64,000 nt of DNA from Leptobrachium leishanense (taxonomy: Eukaryota; Chordata; Amphibia; Anura; Megophryidae). How positions within the stretch are numbered: the stretch's first letter is position 1; each line of letters starts with the position of its first letter. Under the pieces are notes generated by a model, which saw only the letters and a program-made list of their open reading frames with translations, had not been told where the DNA came from and made no database searches. The stretch covers positions 17,310,952-17,374,951 of the forward strand of contig CM019065.1 in NCBI GenBank assembly GCA_009667805.1. The letters run 5' to 3'. The translations under genes and the position numbers were made by a program. Shown piece after piece: positions 33,118-45,345 of this stretch.

Positions 33118-33380
33118 TGCTGCGGGACTTAGCTCTGTGAGTCCATGATTGAGCCGTGATTGGCATAGTCTTGAACATGTCTTGCACCTGACCTGTGGTC
33201 AGTTGCAAGGCTGTAGCCAATTACAAGCTTCAGGCCAGTGGAAAAGTGAATTGTGGTTCATTGTGGTGCATTGTGGCGAACATGCCGCGAATACGCGGAA
33301 ATGTTCGTAGTTTGCGAACATGCGAACGGGCGATGTTCGATTTGAACTCCGAACCGATCGAACCGAACAGCTCATCCCTA

Positions 33381-33575
33381 GTTTAGAATAGAGTTAGAAA
33401 TTAGGGTTAGATTAGGGTTAGGAATTAGGGTTAGATTAGGGTTAGGAATTAGGGTTAGAATAGAGTTAGAAGCTAGGGTTAGATTTGGGTTAGGAATTAG
33501 GGTTAGAAACTATAGGGTTAGATTAGGGTTAGAAGGTAAAACAGGGTTCGATTATGGTTAGAAATTAGGCCAAAA
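33381..33575 (+). repeat. Continuation of the telomere-like array
   Basis: Same GGGTTAGAATTAG-type units as 26240-27193. The two parts were one array before the hAT insertion, as the GTTTAGAA duplication shows. Confidence 0.9.
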
Positions 33576-34055
33576 GCAAAAGAAAGTTGTTTGCAACAAA
33601 TGAATTTCCTTCACAAATCATACAGCATCGCCTCAGATAGTGTTAACACAATCTCGGTCTGCTGTTTCTGCTACCATTGATCTTCAATATGACGGGGTTA
33701 ATATATCCAAGGCCCACTGCAATATCAGTTTGTTAGCAAGGGCAAAAACAAACATTTCCTATTCAAGACTAGGGATGAGCGGGTCAGGTTCGGACGGTAC
33801 GGAGTTCGGCCCGAACTTAGCCTGTTCGATTAGATCGCGAACACCGAACATTTCCAGGTGTTCGATGCATGTTCGACCACAATGGACCACAATGCATTTT
33901 CCCACTGGCCTGAAGCTCGTAATTGGCTACAGCCTTGCACCTGACCACAGGTCTGGTGCAAGACTGGTTGAACACTATGCCAATCACCGCTCAGAGTCCT
34001 GATTGGGCAAATTTTGCCCAATCATTGGCTCACAGAGCTAAGTCCTGCAGCACAC

Positions 34056-34063
34056 TATATAAT
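34056..34063 (+). promoter_or_regulatory. TATA box of hAT copy 2
   Basis: TATATAAT, about 285 bp inside the element and about 150 bp before the leader repeats. Position is conserved in all four copies that keep this region. Confidence 0.5.
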
Positions 34064-34212
34064 GTTTCCACGCGCCGTTTCTGCACGCATTTCAGAGGAG
34101 ATTTCAGAGGAGATAGTTGTGTCTTGTTACTGCCGGTCTGCCACGCTACTGGGGGGGTCTGGGGGGTCTCATTTCTACCAAATATCAGGGAATTTAGGTG
34201 ATGTGTGTCTTG

Positions 34213-34770
34213 TCACTGTGCCAGCAAGTTTTTTTGGGGTTTACAACTTTCTTTAAAACATTTGTGAATTGAGGTGATCTTCTGTGTCTTGTCACACAGC
34301 CAGCAAGGTTTTTTGGGGCTCACTAATTTCTTTAAAACATTTGTGAATTGAGGTGATCTGTGTCTTGTCACACATCCAGTACCATGCAGTATTTTGGGGC
34401 TCACTAATTTCTTTAAAACATTTGTGAATTGAGGTGATCTGTGTCTCGTCACACATCCAGTACCACGCAGTATTTCTGGGCTCACAAATTTCTTTAAAAC
34501 ATTTGTGAATTGGGGTGATCTGTGTCTCGTCACACATCCAGTACCACGCAGTATTTTGGGGCTCACTAATTTCTTTAAAACATTTGTGAATTGAGGTGAT
34601 CTGTGTCTTGTCACACATCCAGTACCACGCAGTATTTTGGGGCTCACTAATTTCTTTAAAACATTTGTGAATTGAGGTGATCTGTGTCTTGTCACACATC
34701 CAGTACCACGCAGTATTTTGGGGCTCACTAATTTCTTTAAAACATTTGTGAATTGAGGTGATCTGTCTCT
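34213..34770 (+). repeat. 5' leader tandem repeat of hAT copy 2, seven units of about 82 bp
   Basis: Units marked by TTTAAAACATTTGTGAATTG at about 34250, 34330, 34412, 34495, 34576, 34658 and 34739. Each carries GATCTGTGTCTTGTCACACA and CAGTATTTTGGGGCTCAC. The long minus-strand open frame across it is the repeat itself, not a gene. Confidence 0.93.
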
Positions 34771-34884
34771 TGACACTGGCTGCCAGCTATCAGTGTGTCT
34801 CACTGAGTTATACCAGAGTTATTTAAATCTTTATACCAGAGTTGAATCAGAGTTCTTTATATATTAATCTATATATCACTCACC

Positions 34885-37800
34885 ATGTCTGAAAGAACAA
34901 AAAGGACAGGCAGATGCTCCCAGACACAGATAAGAGGGCAAGCAGCCCCTGTGCCGGGAGGCTGTGCCTCTGGTCGTGGTGGACGTGGTGCATCCTCTGC
35001 AGGGGCACGCTTGTCCTTTCTAACTGGTGTTGGCCGTCTTAAGCAGCAACAACATACAGAGGACTTGGTGGATTGGCTAACCAGGCTCATCCTCATCCTC
35101 TGAGTCCTCTGCCAGCCAGGCTTCTAGTGCTTTACAGTCCACCTCAGCTGCCAAAGCATCTAATGCAGCCTCCATGTCCACAGCTACTCCTGCCGTAGCC
35201 TCGCTATCACACATGGAGGAGTCAGCTGAATTGTTTGACTACAATGAGAGTGACATGCTGCTTGAGGATGCGCAGCAAGTACAGTGCTCTGATTCAATCT
35301 CTGAGGTTGAGCAAGGGAGTATAATCAACCTAGAGGAAGGGGGTGCCAGTGATGACACACAAATAACTGGCGCTCATGTTGCCCCAGCAGCTGAAGCATG
35401 CTGCCAAGTTGGCTCCAGTGACGAAGAGATAGGGGGTGATTATGATGACAATGATGATGAGGTCACTGACTCCACCTGGGTGCCTGATCGAACAGAGGAA
35501 TTAAGTGAGGACGAGGGGGAGGAGGAGGCACCGCAAACACGAGGCACAACATCCTTTGTGACCAACCGTAGCACTAGCCAGTACAAGGCATCACATGTCA
35601 GAGCTGCTCCGGTGCAGAGCGCTGTTGTCTCAAAGAACACATGCAGGAACTCTGTTGTCTGGGAGTTCTTTAAGAAATGTGCAGTAGAGCGCAGCGTTGC
35701 TATTTGTAATCTATGTCAGATGAGGCTTAAGCATGGGAAAGACACCTGACGCTTGGGTACCACGTGCTTGAGGCGACATATGACCACCTGCCATGCATCC
35801 CGTTGGCACAAAACTTTGCGTAGGTCCTCCTCCTCATCATCTGTCTCTATCCCCACTGCATATCCTGCCTTGTCATTGCCTGCTACAACCTCCACTGACA
35901 GGGATGATGCAACAGCAATGGATGTACCAGGTCCTTCCTCACAATGTGACAGCAACCCATCAGCTGAAGATTTACGCAGTCAGATTACGTTGCCCCAGCT
36001 GCTGCAGCGAAAGAAAAAATATAGTCCCAACCATCCCCAAGCACAGCGTCGAAATGCCAGCTTAGCAAAATTACTCGCATTGCAGCTGCTGCCTTTCCAG
36101 CTGGTGGACTCTGCTCCCTTCCGTGAATTTGCTGAATGTGCTGTACCACAGTGGCAGGTTCCAAAATGCCATTAATTTTCACGCAAGGCCATTCCAGCAC
36201 TATACCAGCACGTGGAAGACAATGTTATCCAGTCATTGGGAAAGGCAGTCAGCAGCAAGGTGCATGTGACTTTAGACACGTGGTCCAACAAGCATGGACA
36301 GGGTCGTTACATTTCCTTCACGGCACACTGGGTAACTCTGATTGCAGCTGGGAGGGATCCAAGACGGGGCTCTGTGCTGCAGCTTGTTCATCCACCACGC
36401 CTCCAGAAAGCTGCTTGTATGAGGTCTGTCTGCTCCACCACCACCACCTCTTACTCCTCCTCCTCCTTCTCTGTCTCTGGCGAAGTGGCAGTTAAACTGA
36501 CGCCTGACAGGGTCTATGCAATGGCTCAAGAAAAAAGATGCCATATTGTGCTTGAGCTGGTTTGTTTAGGGGACAGGAGCCACACCGGGTCAGAAAATCT
36601 GTCAGCTCTGCAGGGGCAGGTGCAGAGATGGTTAACACCACGCCAGCTTGAGCTGGGAATGATCATCTGCGATAATGGCACCAACCTTCTCTCCGCCCTA
36701 CGCAAGGGTAAATTGATGCATGTACCATGCCTAGCACACGTCCTAAATCTGGTGGTACAGCGTTTCCTAACCAAGTACCCATTGCTGCCAGAGCTTCTCA
36801 TCCAGGCCAGAAAAGTCTGCAGCCGCTTCAGACGGTCATTCCCAGCAAGCGTTCGCCTAGCAGAAATTCAAAGAGAATTCCACCTTCCCACGAACCATCT
36901 GATCTGTGACATGCCCACCAGGTGGAACTCGACATTAGCAATGCTGCAGCGTCTGCACAAGCAGCAGAGGGCCATCAACGAGTACCTGTGTGAGTATGGC
37001 ACAAGGACAGGTTCAGGTCAACTTGGTTTTTTTTGCCCCCGCAGTGGCTGATGATCAAGGATGCATGCACTGTACTGTCACCATTTGAGGAGGCAACGAG
37101 GATGGTGAGCAGGGACAGTGCATGCATCAGTGACACAATTACTTTAGTGTTCCTGCTGGAGCACACTCTGAGGGGAATTATAGATGCGGCTCTAGAGGCA
37201 GAGCAGCAGGAGGAAGAGGAGGCCTTCCCTAGCTCTCAAGGCCCCAGTCTTTCGGCAGACAGCATTGCAGCGGGTCCTACTCAGATCAGACAGGAGGAGG
37301 ATGAGGAGGAGGCAGAATATTTAAGTAGTGGGGGCATTGAACGTGGGGATTCCTCAAGAGAGGGTTTTGTGTGCCAAGAAACAGAAGGGCTAGTGCGTGG
37401 CTGGGAGGAGGAAGTGCACGATACGGTCATCCTCATTGACCAGGAAGACTCAGAAGCTAATGCCACCTCCAACCTACGCTGCATGGGCTCCCTAATGATG
37501 CAAAGCCTGCTAAAGGACCCCAGGATTCGTGCTATCAAGGAGAGGGATCATTACTGGTTGGCAACCCTTCTTAATCCACGATACAAGGGTAAAGTTGCAG
37601 AGCTCATCCTGCCTGCACAGAGGGAGCACAGGATGAAAAAACTTGAGGACGCTCTAAAGCGACACTTGTGTTACACCTTTCCAGGCACTGGTAGATTACC
37701 AAGTGCTGACACACATGCTTCTGAGGCTGCGGGTGATCAGAGGAATAGTGGTGAAGGCCAGGGCCGCTTGACAGATGCTTTTTTAATTTTTTTTAGTCCT

Positions 37801-38151
37801 CGACGCCCAGGGACGTCAAATGTAGGCACCCATTGCCAGCGTCTTCACCATATGGTGCAGGACTACCTAGGGGCAAGGGCAGACCTGGATAACTTTCCAG
37901 CAGATGATCCACTGGCTTACTGGGTGCTGAGATTGGATCACTGGCCAGAACTTAGTCAATATGCTATGCAGCTACTAGGTTGCCCTTCATCTAGCGTGCT
38001 TTCCGAAAGGACGTTCAGTGCCACTGCAGGTTTTGTCACAGACAAAAGAGTGCGTCTGTCCACCGACTCTGTAGACCGGCTGACTTTTATAAAAATGAAT
38101 CAGCCCTGGATCAGCAGCTATCAATCCCCTGATGCTGAAGTAATGGAATAG
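34885..38151 (+). pseudogene. hAT-Ac transposase of copy 2, nearly complete but frameshifted
   Basis: ATG at 34885 (MSERTKRTGRCSQTQIRGQ). One extra base near 35086 shifts the frame to 35174-35749, an acidic Ser/Asp/Glu-rich N-terminus and the first half of a BED zinc finger (CNLCQMRLKHGK). TGA at 35747-35749 precedes its second half (CLRRHMTTCH). The catalytic region shows Asp in LDTWS (36275-36277), Asp in CDNGTN (36671-36673), and RW in PTRWNS (near 36920). The C-terminal frame 37033-38151 is intact and ends with the hAT dimerisation domain (PLAYWVLRLDHWPELSQYAM, SSVLSERTFS). Another stop is at 36173-36175. At 37025-37044, a T-run then GCCCCCGCAG looks like a 3' splice site where the frame changes, but no donor in matching phase was found. 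The family cuts and pastes hAT elements with 8-bp TSDs. Confidence 0.92.
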
Positions 38152-38189
38152 ATCGGGGATGTCCTCTTCTGCATTCACAAAACCTCCAG

Positions 38190-38890
38190 CACTGAACTCT
38201 TCCACAATACCACAAAAGGGTTACGGTGTGAAGGCACTTGCTGCCATGAAAGGCACAATATTTGGCTGCACTGACGCCTGTGCCAGATTTATATCATTTA
38301 AATTTTTTGAACCGCAGGGTACAACCCTGCACTCTTCCACAATACCACAGAGGGGTTACTGTATGATGATACTTGCTGGCCTGGCATTAAAGGCACAATA
38401 TCTTGGTGCACTGACGCCCATTACCAGATAAAAAACTTTTCAATATAGGACCACATGGTCCACCCCTGCATTCTTCCACAATACCACAGAGGGGTTACTG
38501 TATGATGATACTTGCTGGCCTGGCAGTCTTGCACCAAAGGCAGAATATCTGGGTGCACTGACGCTTTGACCAGAATCATATATTTTCAATATAGGATCAC
38601 ATGGTCCACCCCTGCATTCTTCCACAATACTACAGAGGGGTTACTGTATGATGGTACTTGCAGGCCTGGCACCAAAGGCAGAATATCTGGGTGCACTGAC
38701 GCCTTAACCAGATGCATATCTTTTTATTATAGGACCACATGGTCCACCCCTGCACTCTTCCACAATACCACAGATGGGTTACTGTATGATGGTACTTGCA
38801 GGCCTGGCACCAAAAGCACAATATTTGGGTGCACTGCCACTGACGCCTGTATCATATTCATATCCTCAGAGGGGTTACGGTGTGACGGCA
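38190..38890 (+). repeat. 3' region tandem repeat of hAT copy 2, about 5 units of 136-146 bp
   Basis: Units marked by TCTTCCACAATACCACAGAG at about 38198, 38334, 38472, 38618 and 38756. Each also has GGTGCACTGACGCC and ATAGGACCACATGGTCCACC; the last is itself a small palindrome. Variation is mostly small indels. Confidence 0.9.
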
Positions 38891-39124
38891 CTGTTGGGGA
38901 TGCTAAAGGACCAATTTTAAAGCACCTATTGTTACTTTCATCCAAAGCCTGCACAAGTTTCACAATAATTTAGCCAAAAAAATCAGTAAACTTTTTCTGC
39001 GTGTCCGAAAATGTCTCCTCTTTTCATACAGACTGCCGCCCCAAGCAGTTGTTTATGGATAGATTAAAGGAAAAGCATTTACCGTCATATGAAACGTCAT
39101 TGTTTTGTTTTTAAGTGTTTCTAT

Positions 39125-40073
39125 TAGACATGTGCATTCGTTTTAGTACTAAAACGATTTAGTCCGAATTTTGGGATAATTTAGTTTTAGTATGACTCAA
39201 GAGAAACGAAACTGCTCAGTACAAAAACGAAAGCTAAAATAAAATGCACTACATTTTAGTTTCAGTCCTTTTTGTGATATTATATGATGAGTGAAGGAGA
39301 CCAGCAATGAAGAGCGCAACATGCAAATCCGAAGTTCTGCACCCTCCACATGCCATGCAGGAGGATGTTCTATACAGAGAGGGACATTAATTCAGGAGGA
39401 TGTTCTATATATTATACAGAGAGGGGTATTAATTAATGCAGGAGGATGTTCTTAAACATTATACAGAGAGGAGCCTTTTTTTTTAGCCCTTTAAATCCAG
39501 TGGCTGTGAGCGCGGAGATCGGCTGCTTGTTACATTATCTCTCAGTACAATGTATCAGGCTCAGCTGTTACAGTAACTGACTGCTGCTCATCACAGCGCT
39601 CAGAGTTTCAGTAAAACAAGGAAATAATATTGTTTTAACCTCTTACATATAAAAATATTATTTACTAGTTTTACTGAAACTCTGAGCGCTGTGATGAGTA
39701 GCATCAGTTACTGTAACAGCTTTGCCTGACACGGGGCAGTATTACAATGTTGGTGCTAACTTAACCAGAGCTGTTGTAACTGAAAACCTCCATAGGCTAT
39801 AATAGCTCTGGGAAGTTTACAACAGCTCTGGTTAAGTTAGCACCAGCTATATAATATGGCCCACATTGTGCTGAGAGTGAGAGATGCTTAACAAAAGGAT
39901 CTCAGCCCTCTGAGGAGCCACTACAATAGTAATTGTATCCACTGGTTTTTGGATGAATGAAATTAGTTTTCATACTAAATAACTGAAAACGAATTTCTTT
40001 AGCAACTAAATAAATTGCATTTTAGTACTAATGCATTAGTTCAAAACGAAATTTTGTGCTGTGCACATGTCTA
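39125..40073. mobile_element. Hairpin-rich hAT MITE, complete copy nested in hAT copy 2
   Basis: Ends TAGACATGTGCATTCG and GTGCACATGTCTA, with a perfect 8-bp duplication GTTTCTAT (39117-39124, 40074-40081). The ends are rich in TTTTAGTACTAAAACG-like palindromes. Inside are two further palindromes: CAGCGCTCAGAGTTTCAGTA near 39594 with its inverse near 39670, and GGTGCTAACTTAACCAGAGC near 39753 with its inverse near 39827. It matches 21070-22033. Confidence 0.93.
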
Positions 40074-40447
40074 GTTTCTATACATCCTAGAAATCCGCCA
40101 CTTCACGGGCAGGTTATGGGGACCTCCTAGGCACGATATTTGAAGGAATTTTTGGTTTTTATTTTTAACCCTTATTTCATGGAAAACTCACTGCACCTTT
40201 AAAAATGTTTTTTTTAAAACTTTTTGTCCATGTTTCCTGTCCCCCAGGGCACTACCCGGACCCCCATACACCTTTTATGGCAAATATGTAGCATATATGA
40301 CCTCTTGGAGGGCACTCTAAAAACCGAATGTTCTGCCCTATTGACTTGTATTGGGTTCGGGTTCGGGTTCGGACCCGAACATATGGGAAGTTCGTGTTCA
40401 GGCTCGAACCGAACTCGGGGGGTGTTCGGCTCATCCCTATTCAAGAC

Positions 40448-40774
40448 GACCTAGTAGATTAATTCACATTGACAGATCAACTTTGTCTGAAAACACCACT
40501 TGCCTGACATCACTTTACTGCCTTAAAGAGCACCCGTCATGGCCAAAACACTTGCCCATTTGACAGAGCATCCGTCTCTTTAGATAGATCAGTGTTTGCT
40601 TTGTTGACCAATATAACTGAAAAAAATTGGAAATATTTTCATTTTAAGATTTCCCTTCCCTCTTTGGACTATGTCATGTTTTCGGGGCGGGGGTGAAGCC
40701 ACTGCGAGCAGACAGCTGGAAGCACAACAGAACATGAGAATGGTGGTATAATTGCATAATAGAGAGTGAGCCCA
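40448..40774. other. No gene recognised
   Basis: Unique-looking sequence between the hAT and piggyBac elements. Confidence 0.4.
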
Positions 40775-41449
40775 TTAACACCTTAGTGACCGGGCGGTTT
40801 TACACAAATCCGTCCTTTAGTGACCGCTGCTGTTTTTACGTTTCTGCGCTGTTAGTGTTTAGGACAAATTTTCCTCTTACTCGTTTATGCAACCTACACA
40901 TATTTTACACTGTTTTTCTCGTCATTAAATGGACTTTATAAAGATACCATTTTTTTCATCATTTCATATAATTTACTATAAAAAACATTGTGAAATATGA
41001 CAAAAAAATTGAAAAAACACCACTTTTTCGAACTTTGACCCCCAAAATTTCTTATGTATCAACAACCGTCAAATAAATTTAATTCCTTAGTAGTTTCTAA
41101 ATTTAGTTCTGAGTTTAGCAATACCCAATGTTTACATATTCCTCGCTTTTTTCCTTATTTTATGCAACAATAAGTGCAAGTAGCACTTTGCCATTTCCAA
41201 AGAGTTTATTTTCAAAACAAGTGCTAGTGACATTGTAACACTGATATCTGTCACTAATTCCTGAATAACCCTCCACATATACATATTTTTTTAAAGTACA
41301 CAAATCAAGGTATTAAACTTGGGGTATTTTTACTCTTTTCATGCAAACCATTTTACCACAAATCTATGCCAAAGTTTGAGAAAAAAAAAAGTTTTGGTGA
41401 TTTTTTTTTTTGAACGCAATTTAAGAATACATGTACTGTTAACTTTAAG

Positions 41450-42665
41450 GTTTACTGCCAAAAAGCACCCCAAAATATGTTCAGCAACATCTTCTGAGTA
41501 AATTGATACCACCCATGTATAGGTATGTCGGGTCATTTGGGGGCTAATAGGCCTTATTTGGGGGGTGCGCATTTCAGTTTTCCAACCTGGAATTTTCACA
41601 TTTCGTCATCATGCACCCATGTCCTATTTGGGACATTTTTGAAGTAGGCCAAAGTAATTTATCCCCTTCAAACCATATATTTTTAGAAAGGGCACACCCT
41701 AGGGTGCTTCAAAGAGTTGTATTTTAACACTTTCCATGCACTAGCTCTATGTCAAACTTTCAGGTAGTCACTTTTTGTGTTATTTTTTCACACACATTGT
41801 ACTTTAGGCATGAATTGTCAAATCCAGTTATGGGTTACTGCCAAAAGACACCCCAAAATATGTTCAGCAACATCTTCTGAGTAAATTGATACCACCCATG
41901 TATAGGTATGTTTGGTAATTTGGGGGCTAATAGGCCTTATTTGGGGGGTGCGCATTTCAGTTTTCCAACTTGGAATTTTCACATTTCGTCATCATGCGCC
42001 CATGTCCTATTTGGGACATTTTTGAAGCCGGCCAAAGTAATTTACCCCCTTCAAACCATATATTTTTAGAAAGGGCACACCCTAGGGTGCTTCAAAGAGT
42101 TGTATTTTAACACTTTCCATGCACTAGCTCTATGTCAAACTTTCAGGTAGTCACTTTTTGGGTTATTTTTTCACACACATTGTACTTTAGGCATGAATTG
42201 TCAAATCCAGTTATGGGTTACTGCCAAAGAACACCCCAAAATATTTTCAGCAACATCTTCTGAGTAAATTGATACCACCCATGTATAGGTATGTCGGGTC
42301 ATTTGGGGCTAATAGGCCTTATTGGGGGGTGCGCATTTCAGTTTTCCAACCTGGAATTTTCACATTTCGTCATCATGCACCCATGTCCTATTTGGGACAT
42401 TTTTGAAGCCGGCCAAAGTAATTTATCCCCTTCAAACCATATATTTTTAGAAAGGGCACACCCTAGGGTGCTTCAAAGAGTTGTATTTTAACACTTTCCA
42501 TGCACTAGCTCTATGTCAAACTTTCAGGTAGTCACTTTTGGGGTTATTTTTTCACACACATTGTACTTTAGGCATGAATTGTTCAAATCCAGTTATGGGT
42601 TACTGCCAAAAACACCCCAAAATATGTTCAGCAACATCTTCTGAGTAAATTGATACCACCCATAT
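41450..42665. repeat. 382-bp tandem array, subfamily a, about 3.2 units
   Basis: Marker TTCAGCAACATCTTCTGAGT at about 41480, 41863, 42245 and 42627: spacing 383, 382 and 382 bp. Units are very similar, with differences such as AGTAGGCC against AGCCGGCC. No gene. Confidence 0.93.
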
Positions 42666-42779
42666 ATAGATTTGTTCTGTTGTTTTTGGGGTGCTACGCC
42701 AATTCTTTTGACATTTTCTAATTTGACATACAGTTATCTTCTTGCTTATCTTCTTTTTAGAGCCTTTTTACATACCCCA

Positions 42780-45345
42780 ATTTTATTAACGTGCATATAT
42801 TTGGTAAGCTAACACCCCAAAGTATTGTAAATGGAGTGTTTTTATGCCATGGATGCAACCGTTTGCTCCAAACAAATTGGATACTGTTTGGTGGTCATTT
42901 TTCATTTTCACACCCACATCAGTTTTGACTGTGATTTAGGAGACACTGTTGTTTGTTACTGCATGAAAACTCTCCAGGTTGTTTTCTGCACGATCTCCTG
43001 AGTACACCATGCCCCCCATGCATAGGTTTGCCAGGATTTTGGGAAGCTTCAAATACAATTTTTATGACTTTGTCATTGGAGTTGAAATTGAGATTATTTC
43101 TTCAGCTAGGCCTATCTTTGGTTTTGGGTCTACCGCATACCCCAGTTTGAATTATTGCCAGAAAATTGTTTATATTTGTTATGTTGACACCCCAAGGTAT
43201 TGCATATGGAGTGCTTTGATGCCATGGATGCAACGGTTTTAGCCCAAAACATTTGAGAAGGTGTGTGGCGGTAATTTTTCAATTTTCTGATTTTTACGCC
43301 CACAGTAGTTTTGGACTGTGATTTAGGAGACACTGTTGTTTGTTACTGCATGCAAACTCTCCAGGTTGTTTTCTGCAAGGTCTCCTGAGTACACCCATGC
43401 CCCCCATGCATAGGTTTGCCAGGATTTTGGGAAGGTTCAAATACAATTTTTATGACTTTGTCATTGGAGTTGAAATTGAGATTATTTCTTCAGCTAGGCC
43501 TAGCTTTGGTTTTGGGTCTACCGCATACCCCAGTTTGAATTATTGCCAGAAAATTGTTTATATTTGTTATGTTGACACCCCAAGGTATTGCATATGGAGT
43601 GCTTTGATGCCATGGATGCAACGGTTTTAGCCCAAAACATTTGAGAAGGTGTGTGGCGGTAATTTTTCAATATTCAGATTTTTACGCCCACATTAGATTT
43701 GGACTGTGATTTAGGAGACACTGTTATTTGTTACTGCATGAAAACTCTCCAGGTTGTTTTCTGCAAGGTCTCCTGAGTACACCCATGCCCCCCATGCATA
43801 GGTTTGCCAGGATTTTGGGAAGGTTCAAATACAATTTTTATAACTTTGTCATTGGAGTTGAAATTGAGATTATTTCTTCAGCTAGGCCTATCTTTGGTTT
43901 TGGGTCTACCGCATACCCCAGTTTGAATTATTGCCAGAAAATTGTTTATATTTGTTATGTTGACACCCAAGGTATTGCATATGGAGTGCTTTGATGCCAT
44001 GGATGCAACGGTTTTAGCCCAAAACATTTGAGAGGTGTGTGGCGGTAATCTTTCAATTTTCGATTTTTACGCCCACAGTAGTTTTGGACTGTGATTTAGG
44101 AGACACTGTTGTTTGTTAGGCATGAAAATCTCCAGGTTGTTTTCTGCAAGGTCTCCTGAGTACACCCATGCCCCCCATGCATAGGTGTGCCAGGATTTTG
44201 GGAAGGTTCAAATACAATTTTTATGACTTTGTCATGGGAGTTGAAATTGAGATTATTTCTTCAGCTAGGCCTATCTTTGGTTTTGGGTCTACCGCATACC
44301 CCAGTTTAATTATTGCCAGAAAATTGATTATATTTGTTATGTTGACACCCCAAGTATTGCATATGGAGTGCTTTGATGCCATGGATGCAACGGTTTTAGC
44401 CCAAAACATTTGAGAAGGTGTGTGGCGGTAATTTTTCAATTTTCAGATTTTACGCCCACAGTAGTTTTGGACTGATTTAGGAGACACTGTTGTTTGTTAC
44501 TGCATGAAAACTCTCCAGGTTGTTTTCTGCAAGTCTCCTGAGTACACCATGCCCCCCATGCATAGGTTTGCCAGGATTTTGGGAAGGTTCAAATACAATT
44601 TTTATGACTTTGTCATTGGAGTTGAAATTGAGATTATTTCTTCAGCTAGGCCTATCTTTGGTTTTGGGTCTACCGCATACCCCAGTTTGAATTATTGCCA
44701 GAAAATTGTTTATATTTGTTATGTTGACACCAAGGTATTGCATATGGAGTGCTTTGATGCCATGGATGCAACGGTTTTAGCCCAAAACATTTGAGAAGGT
44801 GTGTGGCGGTAATTTTTAAATTTTCAGATTTTTACGCCCACATTAGATTTGGACTGTGATTTAGGAGACACTGTTGTTTGTTACTGCATGAAAACTCTCC
44901 AGGTTCTTTTCTGCAGGTCTCTGAGTCCACCCTGCATGCATAGGTTTGCCAGGATTTTGGGAAGGTTCAAATACAATTTTTATGACTTTGTCATTGGAGT
45001 TGAAATTGAGATTATTTCTTCAGCTAGGCCTATCTTTGGTTTTGGGTCTACCGCATACCCCAGTTTGAATTATTGCCCGTTGATTATATTTGTTATGTTG
45101 ACACCCAAGGTATTGCATATGGAGTGCTTTGATGCCATGGATGCAACGGTTTACCCAAAACATTTGAGAAGGTGTGTGGCGGTAATTTTTCAATTTTCAG
45201 ATTTTTACGCCCACATTAGATTTGGACTGTGATTTAGGAGACACTGTTGTTTGTTACTGCATGATAACTCTCCAGGTTGTTTTCTGCGGTCTCCTGAGTA
45301 CACTGCCCCCATGCATAGGTGTGCAAAGATTTTGGCAAATACAGC
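42780..45345. repeat. About 381-bp tandem array, subfamily b, about 6.5 units
   Basis: Marker GGATGCAAC at 42851, 43226, 43614, 44001, 44383, 44764 and 45139: spacing 375-388 bp. Open frames of about 90-127 codons recur once per unit (starting near 42979, 43340, 43728, 44168, 44504 and 44849) only because the unit is repeated. Parts align with subfamily a: TTCTGAGTA...CCACCCATGTATAGG against TCCTGAGTA...CCCCCCATGCATAGG. Confidence 0.93.

Larger units (their letters stand above)
27194..33380 (-). mobile_element. Full-length hAT-Ac transposon, copy 1 (minus orientation)
   Basis: Ends TAAAGATGAGC and GCTCATCCCTA, with a perfect 8-bp duplication GTTTAGAA (27186-27193, 33381-33388) inside the telomere-like array. 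Its 5' end, with TATA box and leader repeats, is on the right. The transposase gene runs leftwards from 32268. A tandem 3' region (27760-28175) and a nested CR1 (28707-29503) follow. It is 6187 bp long. Copy 2 starts 389 bp to the right in the opposite orientation. Confidence 0.95.
33770..40439 (+). mobile_element. Full-length hAT-Ac transposon, copy 2 (plus orientation)
   Basis: Ends TAGGGATGAGC and GCTCATCCCTA with a perfect 8-bp duplication TTCAAGAC (33762-33769, 40440-40447). It is 6670 bp long, and 949 bp of that is a nested MITE (39125-40073). Layout: GTTCG-rich end, TATA, 5' leader repeats, transposase (34885-38151), 3' tandem repeats (38190-38890), MITE, then the 3' terminus. It is the most complete copy of the family here. 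Confidence 0.95.

Noticed and set aside
34213..34803. A 196-codon minus-strand repeat protein
   Set aside because: It is the antisense of the 82-bp leader repeat of hAT copy 2. Copy 1, with a different unit length, has no such frame.
37025..37044. A defined intron in the hAT transposase
   Set aside because: The T-run plus CCCCCGCAG is a good acceptor, and GTGAGT occurs about 50 bp upstream, but joining them gives the wrong phase in both copies. I left it as a possibility only.
43340..45232. Recurring open frames of about 90-127 codons with near-identical proteins
   Set aside because: They repeat with the 382-bp tandem unit, are broken by single-base indels in some units and have no domain. 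They are the array read in one frame, not a gene family.
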